Notes under the pieces: generated by a model
The model's input: the letters and a program-made list of their open reading frames with translations, nothing else
What the model was told of the DNA's origin: nothing
Databases searched by the model: none
Source: DASUAL01 sp050733055
GTDB taxonomy: Bacteria > Gemmatimonadota > Gemmatimonadetes > Gemmatimonadales > GWC2-71-9
Direction: 5' to 3'
Length of the DNA stretch: 11,209 nucleotides
Assembly: GCA_050733055.1 (NCBI GenBank)
Contig: JBOHSI010000221.1
Coordinates: 1-11,209 of the forward strand
Shown here: piece by piece, positions 6,198 through 11,209 of the stretch
Numbering within the stretch: position 1 is the stretch's first letter
How the letters are laid out: each line of letters opens with the position of its first letter
Translations under genes and position numbers: made by a program

Positions 6198-6638
6198 GTG
6201 CACTACGAAGATCCGCCCAGCCCCAGCGCGGTCATCCGCGGCATCCTCGGCGTCGCCGCCGTCGCGGTCGCGGTGTCCCTGGCGATCGACGTCGCTTGGA
6301 AGCTGCTGGCGCTGTTCCTCGCGCTGTGGGGTGCGTGGAGCTTCTTCGGGCAGCTCTTCGACACGCTCGTCTCGCCGCTCGGCCGGTTCTTCGGGAGCGC
6401 GTTGACGGGCGGCGCCATGCCCCCGGGGACCGGGATTACCATCGAGCAGGAGACGGCGACGCTCGAACGTCTGCTGGCCACCGATCCGCCGACGCACCGC
6501 GCCATTCTCGCCGGCATCCGACTCGCCGAGATCTATCGCACCCATCAGAAGGACGCCGCGAAAGCAGACGCCCTGATCGCGACACTCGCGAGCCGCTACC
6601 CCGACGCCCGCGAACTGAAGTATGTCCGCAGCGGCTGA
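6198..6638 (+). CDS. Small membrane protein with TPR-like C-terminal helices, function unknown
   Basis: A 146-aa protein I do not recognise as a named family. Residues 13-31 and 34-51 are two hydrophobic segments, probably a membrane hairpin. The C-terminal half (83-140) is helical with TPR-like spacing (LERLLATDP, then AILAGIRLAEIYRTH, then ADALIATLASRYPDA), resembling one or two tetratricopeptide repeats. The open frame extends upstream to 5838 but that part is antisense to the glycosylasparaginase gene. GTG 6198 was chosen because a TAACGT hexamer lies 7 bases upstream and the protein then begins with a short polar stretch before the first membrane helix. It is the first gene of the operon and overlaps the glycosyltransferase if that starts at 6622. 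Confidence 0.7.
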   Translation: MHYEDPPSPSAVIRGILGVAAVAVAVSLAIDVAWKLLALFLALWGAWSFFGQLFDTLVSPLGRFFGSALTGGAMPPGTGITIEQETATLERLLATDPPTHRAILAGIRLAEIYRTHQKDAAKADALIATLASRYPDARELKYVRSG

Positions 6639-7350
6639 CATGTCGCTGGTGGTTCCGGTGTATGACGAGCGCGAGAACCTGCCGATCCTGATCCAGGAGA
6701 TCGGCCGGGTGCTCTCCGGCCGGGGTCGGAGCTACGAGGTCGTGGCGGTGGACGACGGCTCGACCGACGGCTCTCTCGAGGTGCTGAAGGCGCTGAAGCG
6801 CGAGCACCCAGAGCTGCACATCGTCGCTTTCGCCGCGAACGCGGGACAGACCGCGGCGCTCGCTGCGGGGTTCCGAGCCGCTCGGGGGCAGGTGATCGTG
6901 ACGCTCGACGCGGATCTCCAGAACGACCCGGCCGATGTCCCGGCGCTCCTGGACGAGCTCGAGCGGAGCGGCGCGACCGCCGTGGTGGGTTACCGCGTGA
7001 ACCGTCGGGACAGCGTGTGGAAGCGGCTCCAGAGCCGCATCGCGAACGGCGTGCGCAACCAGCTCAACCGCGAGACGATCCGCGACACCGGTTGCTCGCT
7101 GAAGGCGTTCCGCGCAGACGCCGTGCGGGCGCTGCCGCTGTTCAACGGGATGCACCGCTTCCTGCCGACCCTGATCAAGTTGCACGGCGGCACGGTGGCC
7201 GAGGTACCGGTGCAGCACCGGCCGCGGCGGTTCGGGCGCACGAAGTACGGCATGTGGAACCGTGTGTTCCGATCGTTGGCGGACGCCTTTGCGGTGCGCT
7301 GGATGCAGCGGCGCGCCCTGCGCTACCAGGTGCGGGAGGAGCTTCCCTGA
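6622..7350 (+). CDS. Family 2 glycosyltransferase, polyprenyl-phosphate (DPM1-like) type
   Basis: GT-A enzyme that transfers a sugar from a nucleotide donor, in this subgroup often to polyprenyl phosphate at the inner face of the cytoplasmic membrane. 242 aa. Motifs in order: LVVPVYDERENL (9-20), VDDGSTDGS (43-51), the DXD-containing DADLQNDP (96-103), DTGCSLKAF (155-163), MHRFLP (177-182) and RRFGRTKYG (202-210). It ends without the two C-terminal membrane helices found in ArnC/GtrB-like relatives, so it is the short soluble form. The start may be ATG 6622, overlapping the upstream gene by 17 bases, or ATG 6640, which begins MSLVVPVYD. Neither has a strong ribosome site. Its stop overlaps the next start as TGATG. 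Donor and acceptor cannot be told from sequence alone. Confidence 0.92.
   Translation: MSAAADMSLVVPVYDERENLPILIQEIGRVLSGRGRSYEVVAVDDGSTDGSLEVLKALKREHPELHIVAFAANAGQTAALAAGFRAARGQVIVTLDADLQNDPADVPALLDELERSGATAVVGYRVNRRDSVWKRLQSRIANGVRNQLNRETIRDTGCSLKAFRADAVRALPLFNGMHRFLPTLIKLHGGTVAEVPVQHRPRRFGRTKYGMWNRVFRSLADAFAVRWMQRRALRYQVREELP
7337..7341 (+). promoter_or_regulatory. Shine-Dalgarno site of the anti-sigma-like gene
   Basis: AGGAG (within GGGAGGAG) lies 8 bases before the ATG at 7350, inside the end of the glycosyltransferase gene. It supports a real, translationally coupled gene there. Confidence 0.7.
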
Positions 7351-7685
7351 TGCACGACGACTGGGTGCGGCAGGTCGATGTGGAGCTGGACGGCGAGCTG
7401 AGCCTTCCTGAGCGTGCCGCCCTGGCACGCCACCTCGCCGGCTGCCGACACTGCGCCGAGGCCCGCGTGAGCCATCTCGAGATGCGCGTAGCGTTCGCGC
7501 GCTCGGCCGGCGAGCCACACGCCCGCATGGTCCCCCGGCCGGCGATTCGCGGGCGCGCCCTTGCGCTGTGGATGACGATCAGCCTCGCCGCCGGGGCGGC
7601 GGCCGGCTGGTTGGCCCACGTTCGATGGGGCGGGCCCGGCACGGGCTCGCTCGAGGCCACGCGTGCGACCTTCGTGGCGCCATAG
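7350..7685 (+). CDS. Zinc-finger anti-sigma-factor-like membrane protein (zf-HC2 type)
   Basis: A 111-aa protein with the N-terminal zinc-binding anti-sigma motif: LARHLAGCRHC (25-35), giving His28, Cys32 and Cys35 in the H-x3-C-x2-C pattern. A single hydrophobic segment follows (about 70-89, LALWMTISLAAGAAAGWLA) and a short tail of about 20 residues. In the known family the cytoplasmic finger holds an ECF sigma factor and the membrane segment links it to an outside signal. Here no sigma-factor gene is adjacent, and the neighbours are a glycosyltransferase and an exported protein. It may regulate a distant sigma factor or use the finger for another contact. The start is certain: a strong AGGAG site and a TGATG overlap with the upstream gene. 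The end overlaps the next gene by 23 bases. Confidence 0.8.
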   Translation: MHDDWVRQVDVELDGELSLPERAALARHLAGCRHCAEARVSHLEMRVAFARSAGEPHARMVPRPAIRGRALALWMTISLAAGAAAGWLAHVRWGGPGTGSLEATRATFVAP

Positions 7686-8520
7686 CCTCGTTGCCGCGGC
7701 GGTCCTCGCCGCGCTGCCGCAGGGGAACTATCGCGTGAGCTACCGGCTGCGCGTGTTGGAGCGCGCGGGCTCGGCGACGCGCCTGCTCGCCACGAGCGTC
7801 GTGGCCGGATCCCAGGGCACGGACGTGCGCCTCTCGCTCCGCACCGAGACGGCCGAGGTGAGGGGGTTGCTCGGCCTCCTTCCCGAGCCGGACACCGTGA
7901 CGCTCTCCGGGATGTTCTTCGGCCGGCGGCTCGCGGGGAGCTCGCGGCGCGGGCTGCCGCTCTGGGAAGAGGACAACTACCGACGCTCGGCGCGACTGCC
8001 GTGGGGCGGCACCGTGCGGCTCTACCCCTTCGGGACCGCGCCGCGCGGGGGGCACCGCCACCTCTGGGTGGAGATCACCGTGGCGCGAGAGTTCGCGGCA
8101 GGGGAGACCCGCCCGAGTGAAGAGGTCACCGTCATCGACAGCTCGCTCGCGTTCGGCGCGGAGGCGGTCGCGCAACCGCGCCGCGTCATGGTCCGTCTGG
8201 CGCTGGTGCGGGGGGACACGGCGAGCAGCACCCGGGCGCTCGACCTCGTGCCCGACACGCCCGGCCGGCGCGTGAGCTTCACGCTGGGCACCGCGACTTC
8301 GGCGTTCGACGTCGGCTTGGTGCGGCCGGACCCGCCGCAGAGCGGGCGCGACAGCGCGCTGGCGCTCGGCGCCGACGTCATCTGCTTGCGCGTCACCGTC
8401 CCCGATGCGCCCGCCCCTGCCGGCGTGCGCTGCGGCCGCCTAGACAACATCGCCCGCCGGATCGCGCTCGCAGCGGGGGACACGCTCGTCGCTACCTTTG
8501 CCTGGCCCGGCGCGCGCTGA
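7663..8520 (+). CDS. Exported protein of unknown function
   Basis: A 285-aa protein I do not recognise. The GTG start at 7663 has GAGG six bases upstream and overlaps the anti-sigma-like gene by 23 bases. Residues 1-20 (MRPSWRHSLVAAAVLAALPQ) look like a signal peptide: positive start, hydrophobic core, small residues before the cut. The rest is rich in short beta-strand patterns (NYRVSYRLRVLE, HRHLWVEITVARE, RRVSFTLG) with no membrane helix, which suggests a secreted or periplasmic beta-sandwich-like protein. There are only two cysteines (in VICLRV and GVRCGR), which could form a disulphide. Its place directly after the zf-HC2 gene would suit a periplasmic partner or sensor, but that is inferred from position only. 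It is the last gene of the operon before the phosphoribosyltransferase. Confidence 0.7.
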   Translation: MRPSWRHSLVAAAVLAALPQGNYRVSYRLRVLERAGSATRLLATSVVAGSQGTDVRLSLRTETAEVRGLLGLLPEPDTVTLSGMFFGRRLAGSSRRGLPLWEEDNYRRSARLPWGGTVRLYPFGTAPRGGHRHLWVEITVAREFAAGETRPSEEVTVIDSSLAFGAEAVAQPRRVMVRLALVRGDTASSTRALDLVPDTPGRRVSFTLGTATSAFDVGLVRPDPPQSGRDSALALGADVICLRVTVPDAPAPAGVRCGRLDNIARRIALAAGDTLVATFAWPGAR

Positions 8521-8526
8521 GCGCGC

Positions 8527-8532
8527 TATGTT
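8527..8532 (+). promoter_or_regulatory. Possible -10 hexamer (TATGTT) of the phosphoribosyltransferase gene
   Basis: TATGTT matches four of six positions of TATAAT and lies 7 bases before ATG 8540. No matching -35 was found at 16-18 bases. The ATG at 8528 lies inside this hexamer, which argues mildly for the start at 8540. Confidence 0.35.
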
Positions 8533-8539
8533 TCCGGCG

Positions 8540-9604
8540 ATGCCCTCCCCCCGAAAGCCACGGCTCGATCCCGCGATCTTCCACCTCCCCGTCGAGAAGA
8601 TGCGGGAGGGCTACTACTCCGATAAGTACTTCGTACGCGCCCGCGACGTCCTCCTGAAGGATCAGCACCGGCCCTGCGTGACGATGCAGGTATTCGGCAA
8701 GGCCCACGCCTTCCTCGGCGGCATCGATGAGGCGATCGCGATCCTCAAGCTGTGCAGCGTCACTTGGGACGAGATGCGGGTCTACGCGCTGTACGACGGG
8801 GACGAGATCGAGCCGTGGGAAACGGTGCTCCTCATCGAAGGGCCGTACGACGCGTTCGCGCACTTGGAGACCTTGTACCTCGGTGTGCTCGCCCGGCGGA
8901 CCAAGGTGGGCACGAATACCCGGCGCGTGGTCGAGGCCGCGAGGCCCAAGCAGGTCATGTTCTTTCCCGCCCGGCACGACCACTGGCTGGTCCAGACGGG
9001 AGACGGTTATGCCGCGCACATCGCGGGCGCGATCGGCGTCTCGACCGACGCCCAGGCGTCCTGGTGGGGCTCGGAGGGGATCGGGACCGTGCCGCACGGT
9101 CTGATTGCGGCCTACGGTGGTGACACTGTGCTCGCCTCCCGCAAGTTCGCGGAGCACATGGGCCCGAGCGTGGGATTGATCACGCTCGTGGACTTCGAGA
9201 ACGACTGCGTCGGAACCTCTCTGAAAGTCGCGCGCGCGCTTGGTGAGCGGCTCTACGGCGTGCGCATCGACACGTCCGAGACGTTGGTCGACAAGTCGGT
9301 CATTCCGCAGATGGGAACGCTCAAACCCACCGGCGTGAACCCACAGCTCGTTTGCAACGTGCGGCGCGCGCTCGACCGGGAGGGGTTCAAGCACGTGAAG
9401 ATCGTCGTGTCCGGGGGGTTCAACGTCGACAAGATCCGCCACTTCGAGGAGGAAGGCGTGCCGGTGGACATGTACGGGGTCGGCTCGAGCCTGTTCCAGG
9501 GGCGGTTCGACTTCACGGCCGACGTGGTGCGGGTGGAGGGGAGACCTTTAGCGAAAGTCGGTCGATCTTACCGGCCGAACCCTCGGTTGGAGAAAGTCGA
9601 GTAG
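8540..9604 (+). CDS. pncB: Nicotinate phosphoribosyltransferase
   Basis: Enzyme of NAD salvage: joins nicotinate and phosphoribosyl pyrophosphate to give nicotinate mononucleotide. 354 aa from ATG 8540, the short form of the family. Signature segments: YYSDKYFVRA near the N-terminus (about 25-34), FFPARHDHW (141-149), GIGTVPHG (181-188), VRIDTSE (241-247), SGGFN (291-295) and YGVGSSLF (312-319), the last two being phosphate-binding parts of the type II PRTase barrel. The sequence is continuous without frameshift. Starts at 8528 and 8540 are both possible and differ by four residues. Neither has a Shine-Dalgarno site, and a -10-like hexamer 7 bases before 8540 tips the choice. It begins 20 bases after the previous stop and could be read through from the operon upstream or have its own promoter. 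Confidence 0.88.
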   Translation: MPSPRKPRLDPAIFHLPVEKMREGYYSDKYFVRARDVLLKDQHRPCVTMQVFGKAHAFLGGIDEAIAILKLCSVTWDEMRVYALYDGDEIEPWETVLLIEGPYDAFAHLETLYLGVLARRTKVGTNTRRVVEAARPKQVMFFPARHDHWLVQTGDGYAAHIAGAIGVSTDAQASWWGSEGIGTVPHGLIAAYGGDTVLASRKFAEHMGPSVGLITLVDFENDCVGTSLKVARALGERLYGVRIDTSETLVDKSVIPQMGTLKPTGVNPQLVCNVRRALDREGFKHVKIVVSGGFNVDKIRHFEEEGVPVDMYGVGSSLFQGRFDFTADVVRVEGRPLAKVGRSYRPNPRLEKVE

Positions 9605-9633
9605 ACCGGTCCGCGCCAGTAGATTGACACCCC

Positions 9634-9661
9634 TTGCATTCCCTCCGGTGCTGCATATTTT
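9634..9661 (+). promoter_or_regulatory. Putative argC promoter
   Basis: TTGCAT (9634-9639), 16 bases, then TATTTT (9656-9661). Transcription would begin at about 9668-9671, on or next to the ATG, and there is no ribosome site before argC. The region is AT-rich against a GC-rich background. A perfect TTGACA at 9624-9629 is too far (24 bases or more) from these -10 candidates. Confidence 0.4.
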
Positions 9662-9669
9662 TCCGCAGA

Positions 9670-9687
9670 AATGAATATTAATTCATC
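9670..9687 (+). promoter_or_regulatory. ARG box: operator for the arginine repressor ArgR/AhrC
   Basis: AATGAATATTAATTCATC matches the known ArgR consensus WNTGAATWWWWATTCANW at every position but the last. The core TGAATATTAATTCA (9672-9685) is a perfect palindrome. It contains the argC start codon and its first codons, and lies just downstream of the predicted -10. A weaker half-like site at 9652-9665 (10 of 14 core positions) lies 20 bases upstream, near the usual spacing of paired ARG boxes. ArgR with arginine bound would be expected to block transcription here. Confidence 0.85.
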
Positions 9688-10630
9688 CGTCCCCGTCGGC
9701 GTCCTCGGGGCCTCCGGGTACGTCGGCCAGGAGCTGCTCCGGCTCCTCGCCGGGCACCCGGGGGCCTCGGTCGTCTTCGCGACTGCGCACGCCGCCGCGG
9801 GCGAGGTCCTCGAAGGCCACCGGCTGCTGCACGTCGACGATGCGCCCCTCGGTCGGGTCGAGGTCGTGCTGTCCGCCCTGCCGCACGGCGTGTCCGCCCG
9901 CTACGTGCACGAAGCCCGGGCGGCGGGCAAGCGAGCGGTGGACCTCTCGGCGGATTTCCGGCTGTCGCCCGAGGCCGTGTACGGCCTCACCGAGGTCACG
10001 CGGCCCCGGGTGGCCGCCGCCGAGCTGGTCGCGAACCCCGGCTGTTATCCCACGGCGGCGCTCCTCGCCCTCCTCCCGCTGGCGCAGCGGGGCTTGATCG
10101 ACGCCTCACGCGAGGTGATGATCGACGCCGCATCGGGTGTCACCGGCGCCGGCCGGACGCCGGCGCGCGAGCTCCTGTTCGGCGAGGTCGCCGAGGATTT
10201 CCGCGCGTATGCCGCGGGCAACACGCACCGGCACCTCCCGGAGCTGAAGGCGACGCTCGCGCGGGAGAGCGGCTTCACGGGTGACCTCGTGTTCACGCCA
10301 CACCTGCTCCCGGTGAAGCGGGGGATTCTCGAGACGATCCACGTGCCGCTCACGCGGGTGCTCGATCAGGCGACGGCGGAAGGGCTGTACGACGCGGTGT
10401 ATGCCGACGAGCCCTGTGTCGTCGTGATGCACGGCACCCTGCCGGCGCTCAAGGACGTGGTGTACCGAAACCGCGTCGCCATCGGCGTCGTGCCGGTCGC
10501 GAACGTCTGTCGTCCGCGGCTCACAGTGATCGCCGCGATCGACAACCTCGTGAAGGGCGCGGCGGGGCAGGCGATTCAGAACATGAATGTGATGCTGGGG
10601 CTCCCGGAGACGGCGGGGCTCACGTGCTGA
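9671..10630 (+). CDS. argC: N-acetyl-gamma-glutamyl-phosphate reductase
   Basis: Third step of arginine biosynthesis: NADPH-dependent reduction of N-acetylglutamyl phosphate to the semialdehyde, in the cytoplasm. 319 aa. The Rossmann motif GASGYVG is at 13-19 and SALPHG at 68-73. DLSADFRL (91-98) is followed by the catalytic Cys125 in NPGCYPT (123-129), HRHLPE (186-191), FTPHLLPVKRGI (208-219) and the C-terminal DNLVKGAAGQAIQNMN (291-306), all as expected. The NPGCYPT form points to ArgC rather than the lysine-pathway LysY. The first residues, MNINSS, precede the conserved start VPVGVLGASG and are encoded by the ARG box, using AT-rich codons unlike the rest of the gene. No Shine-Dalgarno site precedes the ATG, so the message may be leaderless. 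argB follows with overlapping stop and start. Confidence 0.96.
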   Translation: MNINSSVPVGVLGASGYVGQELLRLLAGHPGASVVFATAHAAAGEVLEGHRLLHVDDAPLGRVEVVLSALPHGVSARYVHEARAAGKRAVDLSADFRLSPEAVYGLTEVTRPRVAAAELVANPGCYPTAALLALLPLAQRGLIDASREVMIDAASGVTGAGRTPARELLFGEVAEDFRAYAAGNTHRHLPELKATLARESGFTGDLVFTPHLLPVKRGILETIHVPLTRVLDQATAEGLYDAVYADEPCVVVMHGTLPALKDVVYRNRVAIGVVPVANVCRPRLTVIAAIDNLVKGAAGQAIQNMNVMLGLPETAGLTC

Positions 10631-11209
10631 GCGTGCGCGTCGTCAAGCTCGGCGGCAACCAGCTCGAGCGCCCCGACTGGCTCGCGGCGTGCGCCAAGGC
10701 CCTGAGGGCGTTGGAGCCGGTGGTGGTCGTGCATGGCGGGGGGGAAGCGGTGAGCGCGCTCTCGCGCCGGCTGGGGCTGCCCGTCGAGAAGCGCGGCGGG
10801 CTGCGGGTCACGACCCCTGAGGCCGCCGCGGTCGTCGAGATGGTCCTCGCGGGACCGGCGAACCGGCTCGTGGTCACGGCGGCCCGGGCCGCTGGACTCG
10901 ATGCGATCGGTCTATCGGGCGTGGATGGCGGACTGCTCACGGCCCGGCCGGCGCCCGGCGGGCTCGGGCATGTCGGCGACGTCGTCGACGTGCGGGCCTC
11001 GCTGCTCCACAGCCTCCTGCTCGCGGGGCTCACGCCCGTCATCGCGCCGACGGCGCCCGGGACGGAGGGCGGTGTGCCGTTCAACGTGAACGCCGACGCC
11101 GCGGCGGCGGCGGTCGCGGGCGCGCTGCGCGCCGTGGAGCTGCTGTTGGTGTCCGACGTGCCGGGCGTCACCGTGGACGGCGTTATTCAGCCATCGCTCG
11201 CGGCGGGGG
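10624..11209 (+). CDS. argB: Acetylglutamate kinase, N-terminal part (cut by the window end)
   Basis: Second step of arginine biosynthesis: ATP-dependent phosphorylation of N-acetylglutamate. 195 codons are visible and the frame is open at the edge. Amino-acid-kinase motifs: VVKLGG (6-11, Lys8 contacting phosphate), VVVVHGGG (33-40), GGLRVT (58-63, substrate-binding Arg61), AIGLSGVDGGL (94-104), LGHVGDV (114-120), FNVNADAAAA (153-162) and SDVPGV (177-182). The frame can begin at GTG 10624, overlapping argC by 7 bases, or at GTG 10633, two bases after the argC stop. Either way there is almost nothing before VVKLGG, so the N-terminal helix of arginine-sensitive kinases is absent. By analogy with the E. 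coli type this suggests an enzyme not inhibited by arginine. It is co-transcribed with argC and so under the same ARG box. Confidence 0.93.
   Translation, partial: MLSVRVVKLGGNQLERPDWLAACAKALRALEPVVVVHGGGEAVSALSRRLGLPVEKRGGLRVTTPEAAAVVEMVLAGPANRLVVTAARAAGLDAIGLSGVDGGLLTARPAPGGLGHVGDVVDVRASLLHSLLLAGLTPVIAPTAPGTEGGVPFNVNADAAAAAVAGALRAVELLLVSDVPGVTVDGVIQPSLAAG

Noticed and set aside
8492..9442. 316-codon minus-strand open frame opposite the phosphoribosyltransferase gene
   Set aside because: The plus strand has the complete enzyme motifs; the minus frame has His- and Arg-rich antisense composition and no start signals.
9624..9629. Perfect TTGACA upstream of argC taken as its -35
   Set aside because: No TANNNT lies 16-18 bases downstream; the nearest -10-like hexamer is 24 or more bases away. 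It may be chance or belong to another start.

Overview
The window is GC-rich throughout, with dense, short-spaced genes and heavy G/C third positions. It carries markers of a Gram-negative (diderm) bacterium: a D15/BamA-type outer-membrane barrel, Tat-type signal peptides and an S41 protein with a signal peptide. The family mix would fit Gemmatimonadota or a similar high-GC diderm phylum. That is an inference from family style, not a proven placement. No tRNA, rRNA, CRISPR array or transposase gene was seen.

Layout. (1) 3-2541: two divergent genes whose start codons overlap, an S41-family protein on the minus strand that lacks the expected catalytic residues, and a membrane-anchored metallophosphoesterase on the plus strand. 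(2) 2548-3831: a TetR regulator divergent from a saccharopine-dehydrogenase-like gene that has lost its middle part and is frameshifted. (3) 3832-3905: a palindromic element built from a 7-bp unit. It fills the gap between two convergent genes, and a second copy lies in frame inside the metallophosphoesterase gene (1603-1690). (4) 3913-6097: a minus-strand pair, a Tat-exported glycosylasparaginase and an outer-membrane D15 protein, overlapping end to start and driven by a clear TTGACA-17-TAAAAC promoter. (5) 6198-8520: a tightly packed plus-strand operon of a small membrane protein, a family 2 glycosyltransferase, a zinc-finger anti-sigma-like membrane protein and an exported protein of unknown function. 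(6) 8540-9604: nicotinate phosphoribosyltransferase. (7) 9671 to the window end: argC and the start of argB, with a near-perfect ARG box (ArgR operator) lying across the argC start codon.

How the parts work together. The arginine genes are the only clear pathway unit: ArgB phosphorylates N-acetylglutamate, ArgC reduces the product, and the ARG box predicts repression by ArgR with arginine. The glycosylasparaginase and D15 protein look co-expressed, one probably periplasmic and one in the outer membrane. Several genes (S41, tetR, the 6198 gene, the phosphoribosyltransferase and argC) have a TANNNT hexamer 6 to 9 bases before the start codon and no Shine-Dalgarno sequence. This is the layout expected of leaderless transcripts.

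I do not see a convincing new multi-gene system such as a defence or secretion locus. The most unusual signals are the repeated heptamer palindrome, the ARG box that encodes the first residues of ArgC, the pseudo-protease, and the D15 gene with no ordinary start codon.
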